This document shows positions 15,510 through 24,665 of a DNA stretch of 32,232 nt, piece after piece. This stretch comes from an uncultured Clostridia bacterium (lineage in GTDB: Bacteria; Bacillota; Clostridia; Oscillospirales; Acutalibacteraceae), in assembly GCA_904399395.1 (NCBI GenBank), contig CAJFPJ010000051.1, positions 1-32,232 on the forward strand, given 5' to 3'. The notes beneath the pieces were generated by a model. That model was not told the origin of the DNA. It made no database searches and saw nothing but the letters and a program-made list of their open reading frames with translations. Position 1 is the stretch's first letter, and every line of letters begins with the position of its first letter. The position numbers and the translations under genes are program-made.

Positions 15510-16908
15510 AGAGCAAATTGGAAGAATCGAGGAGAAAATTCGGCGACGCATTGCGGAATACGCCATGCTTTCTCCAGGCTCTTGTGTGCTTTGTGGTTTT
15601 TCCGGCGGTGCGGATTCCACAGCGCTTCTGCATTTTCTGTGGCAACATAGGGAAGAATATACAATCTCTGTTTTTGCTGTGCATGTGAATCATCTTCTCA
15701 GAGGGGAAGAAAGTGAGCGGGATCAGCATGCTGCTGAAAAATTTTGCCACGAGAAAGAAATTCCTCTGCGGGTCTTTCGCAGGGATGTAAAGGCTTTTTC
15801 GCTGAAAGAAAAGCTTTCTTTGGAGGAAGGCGGGCGGAAGATCCGGTACGCCTGTTTCAGAGAAGCAGCTTCCTCCTTGGGAGAAGGCAGCCGGATTGCT
15901 ACAGCCCATACAGCTTCGGATCTGACGGAAACCGTGCTTCTGAATCTTGTCCGGGGCGCTGGGCCAAAAGGGTTGCAGGGAATACCGCCTGTCAGGGGGA
16001 ATATCATTCGGCCTCTGCTCTCTCTTACGCGGGAAGAGATAGAAGCATACTGCCATTGGTATGGCCTTTCTTATTGCACAGACAGTTCCAACCTTCTGCC
16101 GGAATTTGACCGGAACCGGCTACGCCTGCAGGTGCTTCCCGAACTTAAAAAGTTAAACCCGGCACTGGAAGAGCGGGTAGCTTCCTGTGCGGAACTTCTG
16201 CGAAGGGATACACTTTTTTTGGATACAATGGCTTCCGATGCATATGAACACCTGCAAAAGCCAGAAGGGTTTCTGTGCAGTGAATTACGGGAGCTTTCAG
16301 AACCGATTCTTTCCCGGCTGCTGAAACGTCTTCTGGAAGAGGCGGGAGGGCGGAGGCTGAGCTTTTTCAATGTGGAAGAGGCAAGAGAAGCCCTGATAAA
16401 CGGCGGTGTGATTATGGTATCCGGCGGTGTGCGTATGGATGCCCGGGGAGAATATCTGATGTTTACTGTTCCCGGAAAAGAAAAAACGGAGCTTCCAGCG
16501 GAATGGAGCGTCTCTTTATGTGGCCCTTCTGTGAAGCTGCCGGATGGGAGGGAATTCTCCTTTCTTCCTGTTGAGGAAGAAGAAAAAATCACATTGTCAA
16601 AGAATAAAATTAATAATTTGTTATTTAATAATCGAGCGTTCTATGATAGAATACTGTATGCTGGTATTATACGGAACCGCAGGGCTGGAGACAGCTACCG
16701 CCCCGTAGGCAGAAGCGGAAGCCGGCCCCTTAAAAAGCTTTTTAACGATGCCAAGATCCCTGTTGAAGAGCGATGGAAGCGGGCCCTTCTTGTGGATTCC
16801 GAGAGTGGAAAGATCTTGTGGGCTGAGGGGTTTGGCCCCTGTGAGGAACTTTCTTCTCCCAGAGAGAAAGCTACAGAAGCTTTTGTGGTACAAATTACCG
16901 GAAAATGA
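15499..16908 (+). CDS. tilS: tRNA-Ile lysidine synthase TilS
   Basis: TilS attaches lysine to C34 of the CAU tRNA-Ile2 using ATP, changing its decoding from AUG to AUA. The 469-residue protein has the PP-loop SGGADST at 35-41, HVNHLLRGEESERD, the substrate region ATAHTASDLTETVLLNLVRG, and C-terminal TilS domains with RRAGDSYRPVGRSGSRPLKKLFNDAKIP. GTG 15499 is taken as the start because AGGAGG (15484-15489) lies 9 nt upstream; longer frames reach into dnaB without support. It overlaps dnaB by 11 nt and precedes hpt by 13 nt, the common tilS-hpt-ftsH order. A likely substrate is the CAU tRNA at 2917-2993. Confidence 0.95.
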   Translation: MSTKEQIGRIEEKIRRRIAEYAMLSPGSCVLCGFSGGADSTALLHFLWQHREEYTISVFAVHVNHLLRGEESERDQHAAEKFCHEKEIPLRVFRRDVKAFSLKEKLSLEEGGRKIRYACFREAASSLGEGSRIATAHTASDLTETVLLNLVRGAGPKGLQGIPPVRGNIIRPLLSLTREEIEAYCHWYGLSYCTDSSNLLPEFDRNRLRLQVLPELKKLNPALEERVASCAELLRRDTLFLDTMASDAYEHLQKPEGFLCSELRELSEPILSRLLKRLLEEAGGRRLSFFNVEEAREALINGGVIMVSGGVRMDARGEYLMFTVPGKEKTELPAEWSVSLCGPSVKLPDGREFSFLPVEEEEKITLSKNKINNLLFNNRAFYDRILYAGIIRNRRAGDSYRPVGRSGSRPLKKLFNDAKIPVEERWKRALLVDSESGKILWAEGFGPCEELSSPREKATEAFVVQITGK

Positions 16909-16921
16909 AAGGGAATTTAGA

Positions 16922-17461
16922 ATGGAACAGGATATAGCGAGGGTATTATACAGTGAAGAGTATTTAAAAGAGATCGTGCAGAAGATCGGCCGGCAGATCA
17001 GCGAGGATTATAAAGGGAAGAATCTGCTGATGGTCAGTGTGCTCAAAGGGAGCGTGGTTTTCATGGCTGACCTGATGCGGGCGGTGACGATCCCCTGTAG
17101 CATCGATTTTATGTCGGTGAGCAGTTATGGATCCGGAACTAAAACCAGCGGTGTGGTTCGTATTCTGAAAGATCTGGACAATGATCTCAACGGGAAGGAT
17201 CTCCTGCTTGTGGAGGATATTCTCGATAGCGGTATGACGCTGAGTTACATACGGGAGATGCTGCAGCAGCGAAACCCCAGCAGCATTAAGCTGTGCACCC
17301 TGTTTGACAAACCTGAACGCCGCTCTGTGGATATTCAGGCAGATTATTCAGGTATCTGCGTCCCCGATGAATTCATTGTGGGATACGGCTTGGATTATGA
17401 TGAAAAATACAGGAATCTCCCTTATGTCGGAGTCCTGAAGCCAGAGGTTTATTCCAAATAA
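16922..17461 (+). CDS. hpt: Hypoxanthine phosphoribosyltransferase
   Basis: This purine-salvage enzyme joins hypoxanthine or guanine to PRPP. The 179-residue protein has the PRPP-binding motif LLVEDILDSGMT (about 96-106), the VSVLKGSVVFMADL stretch near residue 38, the flexible-loop motif SSYGSGTKTSG, and the C-terminal VPDEFIVGYGLDYDEKYRNLPYVG typical of bacterial HPRTs. AAAGGG is 8 nt before the ATG. It lies between tilS and ftsH as in Bacillus and most Clostridia. In Bacillus HprT interacts with FtsH and TilS; any such link here is inference. Confidence 0.96.
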   Translation: MEQDIARVLYSEEYLKEIVQKIGRQISEDYKGKNLLMVSVLKGSVVFMADLMRAVTIPCSIDFMSVSSYGSGTKTSGVVRILKDLDNDLNGKDLLLVEDILDSGMTLSYIREMLQQRNPSSIKLCTLFDKPERRSVDIQADYSGICVPDEFIVGYGLDYDEKYRNLPYVGVLKPEVYSK

Positions 17462-17483
17462 GCCGAGGCGTATAAAGGAGTGA

Positions 17484-19412
17484 ATGGATTTGGAGAATAA
17501 AAGCAAGCTGAAAAGCTGGGCTCTCTATTTGGCAATTCCCATTGTTCTTTTGATCGTAATGGGGGTGTTGATCAGTAACCGGCCCACAAAGACCTATAAT
17601 TATTCTGAAATTGTAGGATACTTTGAGGATCAGAAGGTTACAGAATTTTCCCTGGATCTGGGTTCGGGGGAAATGAACATTACCCTGAACGAAAAGAACA
17701 AGGATGGTGGGCAAACAATCCTCTATTACACGGCGCCCAACGCGGGCTTGCTTTTGGAGGAGATTGATCCCTATATCAAGGAGTACAATGAGAACCATCC
17801 GGATGCAAGGATGGTGCGAAATCTTATTCGCCCGGCGGAAACCTCTTGGCTTACCAGCATGATCCCCATGCTGCTGGTCTTGGTCCTCGGCGCTGTGTTC
17901 TGGTGGTTCATGATGAAGCGCCTCAACGCCAGCATGGGAGACGCAGGCAAGCAGATGAATTTTGGCAAGGCCAAGATCAAGCAGATGGCCGACGAAAAGC
18001 GCAAGACCACTTTTGCAGATGTGGCTGGAGCCGATGAAGAAAAGGAAGAGCTTCGGGAGATTGTGGAGTTCCTGAAGAATCCGAAAAAGTATAATGAGTT
18101 GGGCGCCCGGATCCCCAAGGGTGTGCTTCTGGTGGGCCCTCCCGGCACAGGTAAAACTCTTCTGGCTAGAGCCGTTGCTGGTGAAGCGGGCGTGCCCTTC
18201 TTCTCTATTTCTGGTTCTGATTTTGTAGAGATGTTCGTTGGTGTAGGCGCTTCCCGTGTCCGCGATTTGTTTGAGCAGGCTAAAAAGAACTCTCCCTGTA
18301 TTATTTTTATCGATGAAATCGACGCCGTGGGCCGTCAGCGTGGAGCGGGCTTGGGCGGTGGCCATGATGAAAGAGAGCAGACCTTGAACCAGCTCCTGGT
18401 GGAGATGGACGGCTTCGGCGCCAACGAAGGTGTCATTATGATTGCTGCCACCAACCGGCCTGATATTCTGGATCCTGCTCTTATGCGCCCTGGCCGGTTT
18501 GATAGGCAGGTGACAGTGGGATATCCCGATATCAAGGGCCGTGAAGAAATCCTTAAGGTGCATGCCAAAGGTAAACCCATTGCTCCCGATGTGGAGTTGA
18601 AGACTATTGCTAAATCCACCGCGGGCTTTACTGGTGCAGACTTGGAGAATCTTCTGAACGAAGCAGCTCTGTTGGCTGCCCGGCGTAGCTTGAAAGCTAT
18701 CACCATGAGGGAAATTGAAGAAGCCACCATTAAAGTCGTGGTGGGCACTGAAAAGAAGAGTCGGGTTATGACCGATAAAGAGAAAAAGCTCACGGCTTAC
18801 CATGAAGGTGGCCATGCTGTAGTTACTTTCTTCTGCAAGACGCAGGATCCAGTCCACCAGATTTCCATCATCCCCAGAGGCATGGCGGGAGGATATACCA
18901 TGCAGCTTCCGGCAGAGGACCGTTCTTACCGCACAAAGGGTGAAATGAAGGAGGATCTGATCGTCCTTCTTGGTGGTCGTGTCGCCGAAGCCCTCACACT
19001 AGATGATATCTCTACCGGTGCTTCTAATGATATTGAACGTGCGACAAAGACTGCCAGAGCTATGGTCACACGCTATGGCATGAGTGATTCCCTGGGAACT
19101 ATTATGTATGGGCAAGATGACAGCGAACCTTTCCTGGGCAGGGATATGGGCCATATCCGGGATTATTCAGAGACCACAGCTTCTGCCATAGACGCGGAGA
19201 TCCGCAGGTTGATGGATACTGCATATAAGAATGCGGAAACGATTCTTATGACCCATATGGATAAGCTTCATCAGGTGGCAAAATTCCTTTTCGATCATGA
19301 AAAGATGTCCGGCGAAGAATTTGAAGCGGTTATGACTGGGAATACGGTGGGCATCGGCATTGATCCCATTGATACAGGCATAGACGATGCTTCAGAGGAC
19401 TCCCCCGTCTGA
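17484..19412 (+). CDS. ftsH: ATP-dependent membrane zinc protease FtsH
   Basis: FtsH is a hexameric membrane AAA+ protease that removes misassembled membrane proteins and selected regulators. The 642 residues show two membrane helices (about 12-31 and 125-144) around an extracytoplasmic domain, then the AAA domain with Walker A GPPGTGKT at 218-225, Walker [16 protein letters not shown] near 273, and [10 protein letters not shown] with the arginine finger. The zinc site is HEGGH at 440-444, where most homologues have HEAGH. ATG 17484 is only 3 nt from AAGGAG (17475-17480), so TTG 17490 at 9 nt is also possible. A strong terminator follows at 19491. Confidence 0.96.
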   Translation: MDLENKSKLKSWALYLAIPIVLLIVMGVLISNRPTKTYNYSEIVGYFEDQKVTEFSLDLGSGEMNITLNEKNKDGGQTILYYTAPNAGLLLEEIDPYIKEYNENHPDARMVRNLIRPAETSWLTSMIPMLLVLVLGAVFWWFMMKRLNASMGDAGKQMNFGKAKIKQMADEKRKTTFADVAGADEEKEELREIVEFLKNPKKYNELGARIPKGVLLVGPPGTGKTLLARAVAGEAGVPFFSISGSDFVEMFVGVGASRVRDLFEQAKKNSPCIIFIDEIDAVGRQRGAGLGGGHDEREQTLNQLLVEMDGFGANEGVIMIAATNRPDILDPALMRPGRFDRQVTVGYPDIKGREEILKVHAKGKPIAPDVELKTIAKSTAGFTGADLENLLNEAALLAARRSLKAITMREIEEATIKVVVGTEKKSRVMTDKEKKLTAYHEGGHAVVTFFCKTQDPVHQISIIPRGMAGGYTMQLPAEDRSYRTKGEMKEDLIVLLGGRVAEALTLDDISTGASNDIERATKTARAMVTRYGMSDSLGTIMYGQDDSEPFLGRDMGHIRDYSETTASAIDAEIRRLMDTAYKNAETILMTHMDKLHQVAKFLFDHEKMSGEEFEAVMTGNTVGIGIDPIDTGIDDASEDSPV

Positions 19413-19490
19413 GCAGCAACCTCTGGTTGTGCAGGAGTGAACGCTTCTGACCATTTCAGAATAGAATTGAAGAACACAAGGGATAGGTTG

Positions 19491-19524
19491 AAAATGGGGA
19501 AATGAGAGCATTTCCCCATTTTTT
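19491..19524 (+). terminator. Terminator of the rnj-ftsH series
   Basis: A perfect 14-bp stem (19491-19504 with 19509-19522, loop AGAG) ends in a run of six T (19519-19524). It lies 78 nt after the ftsH stop. Confidence 0.92.
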
Positions 19525-19526
19525 AG

Positions 19527-19556
19527 GCTCCGCTCCTGCAAGGGAGGCGGGGCTTT
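19527..19556 (+). terminator. Second hairpin before the parE-like gene
   Basis: GCTCCGC-TCC (19527-19536) pairs with GGGA-GGCGGGGC (19542-19553) with a bulge, followed by TTT. It resembles the hairpin at 9152-9190 in the RNase J leader (CTCCGC ... CGGGGCTTT). It may be a tandem terminator for ftsH or a leader element of parE. Confidence 0.45.
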
Positions 19557-19591
19557 CCCATGTTGGAAGCAGAGAAGAAAGGCGGCTGAAT

Positions 19592-21571
19592 ATGGCGGCA
19601 AAAAAGGCTGTATATAACGACGATAGTATTTCTATGCTTAAAGGGGCGGACCGTGTCCGCCTGCGCCCTGCGGTTATTTTTGGATCAGATGGCATAGAAG
19701 GCTGTGAGCACTCGATTTTTGAAATTCTCTCTAATGCTATTGACGAAGCGCGTGAGGGGTATGGGACGGAAATTACGGTGACCCGGTATGCGGATCACTC
19801 TGTGGAGGTGGAGGATCACGGCCGTGGAATCCCGGTGGATTTCAATAACAAGGAGCAGCGATATAATTGGGAATTGGTCTTCTGCGAGATGTATGCAGGA
19901 GGCAAATATAACAATGATAAGAACGGAAGCTACGAGTATTCTCTGGGCCTGAACGGCCTGGGACTCTGTGCTACCCAATATGCTTCTGCCTATATGGATG
20001 CGGATATCCGCACAGGAGAGACCCGCTATACCCTGCATTTTGAAAAGGGAGAAAATGTGGGTGGGCTTCATAAAGAGCCATATAAAGGGAAATCCGGCTC
20101 CCGGATTCGTTGGATGCCGGATCTGGAAGTTTTCACGGATATAGATGTCCCTGCGGAGTATTATAAGGATATTCTTCGCCGTCAGGCTATCGTGAACGAT
20201 GGGATCCGTTTCATTTTTCGAGATCAGATTGGTGGAAAGTTTGAAACTACAGAGTTTTTATATAAAGAAGGCATTTTGGACCATGTGAAGGAAATTGCCG
20301 GCGAAGATGCACTTACAGGCGTTCAGTTCTGGCAATCGGAAAAAAAGGTGCGCGATAGGGAGGACAAGCCTGAGTATCGCACAAAGATTAATGTGGCTGT
20401 GGCCTTCAGCAATAAAATCCATGTGACAGAATACTACCACAATTCCAGCTGGCTGGAGCACGGCGGCGCACCGGACAAGGCTGCGCGCAATGCTTTTGTG
20501 TATCAGATTGATTCCTATCTGAAGCAGACAGGAAAATATAATAAAAATGAAAGCAAAATTACATTTAACGATGTGGAGGACTGCCTGATTCTGGTAATCT
20601 CCTCCTTCTCCAATCAAACTTCTTATGAGAATCAGACAAAAAAGGCTATCACCAATAAGGGTATCCAAGAAGCTATGGTGGAAATGCTCCGCCATAATCT
20701 GGAGATTTGGTTTCTGGAAAATCCCGCAGAGGCAGATAGAATCAGCGCTCAGGTGTTAGTGAATAAACGCAGCCGGGAAGATGCAGAAAAAACCAGGCTC
20801 AATATTAAAAAGAAGCTTACCTCCACTATGGATGTTACCAGCCGTGTGGCAAAATTCGTGGATTGCCGCAGCCGGGATGTGAATGAGCGGGAAATTTTTA
20901 TCGTGGAGGGCGATTCCGCTTTGGGCGCCTGCAAACAGGCCAGGGATCCCAATTTTCAGGCAATTATGCCTATACGGGGAAAAATCCTCAATTGCTTGAA
21001 GGCGGATTATGACAAAATATTTAAAAGCGAGATCATAACCGACCTGATTAAAGTGCTGGGGTGCGGGGTTCAGGTGAAGTCTAAGGCCAACAAAGAGCTT
21101 TCCACATTTGATATCAGCCTGCTTCGATGGAATAAGGTCATCCTCTGCACGGATGCAGATGTAGACGGTTTCCAAATCCGCGTGTTACTTTTGACCATGC
21201 TGTATCGTCTAACACCCGCCCTGATTGAAATGGGAAAGGTTTTTATAGCCGAGTCTCCTCTTTATGAAATTACCTCTAAAGATGAGACGTATTTCGCCTA
21301 TACAGAGCAGGAAAAGGCTGATTTTCTTTCAAAGCTGCAGGGAAAGAAATTTACGATTCAGCGCAGCAAAGGCCTTGGTGAAAATGAGCCGGATATGATG
21401 AACCTTACCACTATGAATCCTGCCACTCGCAGGCTAATTCAGGTTCTTCCCAGTGATGCAGAAAGGACCGCACGGCTCTTTGATTTGTTCCAGGGGAATG
21501 ATCTGGATGGCCGGAAAGATTATATTGCAGAGCACGGGGCTGAGTACATTGATGCTGCAGATGTGAGCTGA
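19592..21571 (+). CDS. parE: Divergent type IIA topoisomerase, ParE/GyrB-type subunit
   Basis: This ATPase subunit of a DNA gyrase/topoisomerase IV-type enzyme has 659 residues. The GHKL ATPase domain shows EILSNAIDEA near 42 and VEDHGRGIPVDF. The usual GGLHGVG lid motif reads LGLNGLG and the usual KRPGMYIG reads LRPAVIFG, so it is clearly divergent. The TOPRIM domain has EGDSALGACKQARDPNFQAI near 439 (usual form EGDSAGGSAKQGRD) and the metal site DADVDG near 520. The last part, QRSKGLGENEPD, is standard. The ATG follows AAAGGCGG. It is 44 nt before the ParC-like gene, so the two form an enzyme. It is likely a second topoisomerase beside a canonical gyrase elsewhere; this is inferred. Confidence 0.85.
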   Translation: MAAKKAVYNDDSISMLKGADRVRLRPAVIFGSDGIEGCEHSIFEILSNAIDEAREGYGTEITVTRYADHSVEVEDHGRGIPVDFNNKEQRYNWELVFCEMYAGGKYNNDKNGSYEYSLGLNGLGLCATQYASAYMDADIRTGETRYTLHFEKGENVGGLHKEPYKGKSGSRIRWMPDLEVFTDIDVPAEYYKDILRRQAIVNDGIRFIFRDQIGGKFETTEFLYKEGILDHVKEIAGEDALTGVQFWQSEKKVRDREDKPEYRTKINVAVAFSNKIHVTEYYHNSSWLEHGGAPDKAARNAFVYQIDSYLKQTGKYNKNESKITFNDVEDCLILVISSFSNQTSYENQTKKAITNKGIQEAMVEMLRHNLEIWFLENPAEADRISAQVLVNKRSREDAEKTRLNIKKKLTSTMDVTSRVAKFVDCRSRDVNEREIFIVEGDSALGACKQARDPNFQAIMPIRGKILNCLKADYDKIFKSEIITDLIKVLGCGVQVKSKANKELSTFDISLLRWNKVILCTDADVDGFQIRVLLLTMLYRLTPALIEMGKVFIAESPLYEITSKDETYFAYTEQEKADFLSKLQGKKFTIQRSKGLGENEPDMMNLTTMNPATRRLIQVLPSDAERTARLFDLFQGNDLDGRKDYIAEHGAEYIDAADVS

Positions 21572-21615
21572 AAGGTGTTCTTTTGCTGAAAGCACACGGA
21601 TAGGAGTGACAAATT

Positions 21616-23850
21616 GTGCCTAGAAAACGAAAAGAAACAGCGTCCCCCAAAAAAGGATCAATCCGCGGAGTCATTGAGCGTGCCGGGGAAGTAGTGGAGC
21701 AGAAGATTACCGATACCTTGGTCGAAAATTATATGCCCTACGCTATGAGTGTGATTATGTCCAGGGCGATTCCCGAAATAGATGGCTTTAAGCCCTCCCA
21801 CAGGAAATTGCTTTTTACCATGTATAAAATGGGCCTTCTGGATTCTGCCCGCACTAAGAGCGCCAATATAGTGGGGCAGACTATGAAGCTCAATCCTCAT
21901 GGCGAGAGTGCTATTTATGATACAATGGTGCGTTTGAGCAGGGGATATGAGGCCTTACTGCATCCTTATGTGGATTCCAAGGGAAATTTCGGCAAGTTTT
22001 ATTCCCGGGATATGGCCTATGCGGCTTCCCGGTATACAGAAGCAAAATTGGACTCCATCTGCAGAGAATTGTTTCGGGATATAGATAAAGACACTGTAGA
22101 TTTTGTAGATAACTACGATAATACCATGAAAGAGCCCGCGCTTCTTCCGGCCACATTTCCCACTGTTCTTGTAAATGCCAATACGGGTATTGCTGTTGGC
22201 ATGGCCAGCAATATTTGCCCCTTCAATCTAGGGGAGGTCTGCCAGACCACTATCGGTTTGATGCGCGATCCGGATTTTTCTATTCCGGATACGCTCTTAG
22301 CCCCGGATTTTCCCGGCGGCGGTCATATCATTTATGATCGGAAGGCTATGGAGGCCATCTATAGGACGGGACGTGGGAGTATCCGCATTCGCTCTAGGTA
22401 TGCTTACGACGCTTCCGCCAACTGCATTGATGTGACGCAGATTCCGCCTACCACTACGGCGGAGGGAATAGTGGAAAAGATTGTGGAGCTTATCCGCCAG
22501 GGAAAATTGAAAGAAGTGGCGGATGTACGTGATGAAACAGGCTTAGAAGGCCTTAAGATTACTATCGATCTGAAGCGGGGAACGGATCCGGAAAAACTCA
22601 TGCAGAAACTTTTCCGCATGACTCCGCTTGAGGATACATTTTCCTGCAACTTTAACGTTTTGGTGGCCGGGGTGCCTCGGGTCATGGGAGTTAAGGAATT
22701 ACTAGAGGAATGGATAGCCTTCCGCATTGAATGCGTGCGCCGCAGAACCCACTATGATATGAACCGGAAGGCAGAAAAGCTCCACTTGCTCAAGGGCTTG
22801 AAAGCAATCCTATTGGATATCGACAAGGCCGTCAAGATCGTCCGTGAAACGGACGAAGAGGCGGAAGTTGTTCCCAACCTAATGATCGGTTTCGGTATCG
22901 ATAAAGAACAGGCCGAATATGTGGCGGAAATTCGTCTGCGCCATCTGAACCGGGAGTATATTCTGAAGAGGACAGAGGAAATTTCTAAATTGGAAGAAGA
23001 GATAAGTCGGCTGAAAGAGATCCTTGAAAGCAAAACAAAGGTGAAATCCATTATTATTTCCGAGCTGCAGCAGGTAAGCCGGGAATACGGCCAGCCCAGA
23101 AAGAGTATGCTTCTCTATGCCAGCGAACTGCCTCAAGTGGAGGAAGAGGATGAAACCCCTGATTATCCTGTGAATCTCTTCTTTACCCGGGAAGGGTATT
23201 TTAAAAAAATCACGCCTCTTTCCCTGCGCATGAGCGGGGAACACAAGCTCAAGGAAGGGGATGAGATCGTCCAGCAAATCGAGGGCACAAACGCTATGGA
23301 GCTTTTGTTTTTTACAGATCGTTGCCAGGTTTACAAGGCAAAGGTTTCTGATTTTGCAGATACGAAAGCAAGCGTTATGGGAGATTATATCCCTGCCCGA
23401 CTCTCTATGGATGAAGGGGAAAATGCCCAATATATGGTTGCGTTAAAAAAATACAGCGGTTACATGTTGTTTTTCTTTGAAAACGGAAAGGCAGCTAAAG
23501 TGGATATGGCTGCTTACGAAACGAAAACTAACAGGAAAAAGCTGGTGGGCGCTTATTCAGACAAATCTTCCGTTGTGGCTATGTATTATATTCCCGAAGA
23601 TGGAGAGTTCCTGCTTACGAACGCCCAGGGGCGCATTCTTTTGGTGCATTCCGGAGCGATAGCCGCCAAAAGCACACGTTCTACCCAAGGTGTGCAGGTT
23701 ATGACACTGCGGAAAAATGGTAGGGTGGTTAAGGTGGAGCTCTATGAAGAGGGGCGCTTGAAAAATCCCAGCCGATACAGAAAGAATATACCGGCATCCG
23801 GTTCCCTTCCCGCCGCGGAGGAAACAGAGGGCGACCAGATGACCCTGTAA
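21616..23850 (+). CDS. parC: Divergent type IIA topoisomerase, ParC/GyrA-type subunit
   Basis: This DNA-cleaving partner has 744 residues. The breakage-reunion domain begins near ENYMPYAMSVIMSRAIPEIDGFKPSHRK, and the active Tyr is Y140 in AASRYTEAK. The quinolone-determining stretch reads PHGESAIYDTMVRL, which keeps the Ser and Asp that bind quinolones in GyrA and ParC. The loop before the Tyr reads DSKGNFGKFYSRDMAYAASRY, unlike the usual GNFGSIDGD form. A coiled coil (about 425-480) and a C-terminal pinwheel follow. No clear GyrA box is seen, which favours a decatenating ParC-like role over supercoiling. The start is GTG with AGGAG about 9 nt upstream. Confidence 0.87.
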   Translation: MPRKRKETASPKKGSIRGVIERAGEVVEQKITDTLVENYMPYAMSVIMSRAIPEIDGFKPSHRKLLFTMYKMGLLDSARTKSANIVGQTMKLNPHGESAIYDTMVRLSRGYEALLHPYVDSKGNFGKFYSRDMAYAASRYTEAKLDSICRELFRDIDKDTVDFVDNYDNTMKEPALLPATFPTVLVNANTGIAVGMASNICPFNLGEVCQTTIGLMRDPDFSIPDTLLAPDFPGGGHIIYDRKAMEAIYRTGRGSIRIRSRYAYDASANCIDVTQIPPTTTAEGIVEKIVELIRQGKLKEVADVRDETGLEGLKITIDLKRGTDPEKLMQKLFRMTPLEDTFSCNFNVLVAGVPRVMGVKELLEEWIAFRIECVRRRTHYDMNRKAEKLHLLKGLKAILLDIDKAVKIVRETDEEAEVVPNLMIGFGIDKEQAEYVAEIRLRHLNREYILKRTEEISKLEEEISRLKEILESKTKVKSIIISELQQVSREYGQPRKSMLLYASELPQVEEEDETPDYPVNLFFTREGYFKKITPLSLRMSGEHKLKEGDEIVQQIEGTNAMELLFFTDRCQVYKAKVSDFADTKASVMGDYIPARLSMDEGENAQYMVALKKYSGYMLFFFENGKAAKVDMAAYETKTNRKKLVGAYSDKSSVVAMYYIPEDGEFLLTNAQGRILLVHSGAIAAKSTRSTQGVQVMTLRKNGRVVKVELYEEGRLKNPSRYRKNIPASGSLPAAEETEGDQMTL

Positions 23851-23870
23851 ATGTAGAGAGCTAAAATACA

Positions 23871-23959
23871 GAAATCCCGGCAAAAGAAAACCGCCCGGAG
23901 CCAATAGCGCCGGGCGGGTAGATTTCCCGAAACAGCAAACGCGATATGCTTCGGGAATC
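23871..23959 (+). promoter_or_regulatory. Structured RNA segment after the parC-like gene
   Basis: An 8-bp GC stem (23891-23898 with 23910-23917) is enclosed by GAAATC (23871-23876) / GATTTC (23921-23926). The latter strand can instead join a second stem, GATTTCCCGAA (23921-23931) with TTCGGGAATC (23950-23959). The two folds exclude each other. No T run follows, so it is not a plain terminator. It may be a 3' end structure or a switch before secG. Confidence 0.4.
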
Positions 23960-24082
23960 CAGAGATAGTATTTTCCGGGAACAGAAAGTTTATGCAGAGG
24001 GTATCAGAGATTTTTATTTGGCTAAAACTTGTTTTGCAAGTCGGATAGATAGTGTAAAATCTTTGAAAAAACGCTTTTTTGC

Positions 24083-24111
24083 TTGCAATGCACGGATAAC
24101 TATGCTATGAT
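24083..24111 (+). promoter_or_regulatory. Promoter of secG
   Basis: TTGCAA (24083-24088) and TATGAT (24106-24111) are 17 nt apart and end 35 nt before the secG ATG. Confidence 0.6.
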
Positions 24112-24146
24112 TAATAAAGTCAGTTTAAGAGTTTCGGAGGTGCGCT

Positions 24147-24395
24147 ATGACAGCGTTTGAGATTATATTTGGAATTGTGCTTCTGTTGGCTTCACTGGCC
24201 ATTATTCTGGTGGTTATCCTGCAGGAGGGGCATCAGCAGAATATGGGTGCTATTACAGGCGGCGCAGATACATTTTTGGCGAAGAACAAGGCCCGCTCAG
24301 TGGATGCGTTTTTATCCCGGTGGACGAAGGTCATTGCAATTGGATTTTTTATCTTGGTGATTGCATTGAATGTTTTTATGTTTTTTGCAAAATAA
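24147..24395 (+). CDS. secG: Preprotein translocase subunit SecG
   Basis: A small 82-residue membrane protein of the SecYEG channel. Two membrane helices (about 3-25 and 60-80) flank the conserved cytoplasmic loop with ILQEGHQQNMGAITGGADTF, whose Gly/Ala-rich part is diagnostic of SecG. GGAGG lies 8 nt before the ATG. It has its own promoter and a strong terminator, so it is a single-gene unit. The neighbour rnr follows in many Firmicutes. Confidence 0.95.
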   Translation: MTAFEIIFGIVLLLASLAIILVVILQEGHQQNMGAITGGADTFLAKNKARSVDAFLSRWTKVIAIGFFILVIALNVFMFFAK

Positions 24396-24409
24396 TCAGA
24401 GAAGATTGA

Positions 24410-24438
24410 ACACCCCGCTTTTCTGGCGGGGTGTTTTT
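24410..24438 (+). terminator. Terminator of secG
   Basis: A 9-bp GC stem (24410-24418 with 24426-24434, 7-nt loop) is followed by TTTTT. It lies 14 nt after the secG stop. Confidence 0.92.
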
Positions 24439-24665
24439 CTGTGATACCATGGATTTTTTCATAAAAACTTTCCCATCTGCAAATGGTAAAAGCGATGGGG
24501 AGGGCGGGAAGAGCAGAGAAACAAAATTTGAGATGTGGCCAAATGGTAAAGAGGCAGGTAGACTGTCTATACCATGATAAAATGGGAAGAGAATAGGTAC
24601 AAACCTTATAAATTTATAATATGGAATGAAAAAAGGGCGAAAGGCCCTTAGAAAGAGAAAAAGGT

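Noticed and set aside
17373-18857. Open frame of 494 codons on the - strand
   Set aside because: It is antisense to ftsH and hpt, rich in His, Leu and Ile, with no ribosome site or known domain.
24480-24550. CAAATGGTAAA direct repeat as start of a repeat array
   Set aside because: Only two copies are present, with no further unit and no spacer regularity, so it is not a CRISPR or iteron array.
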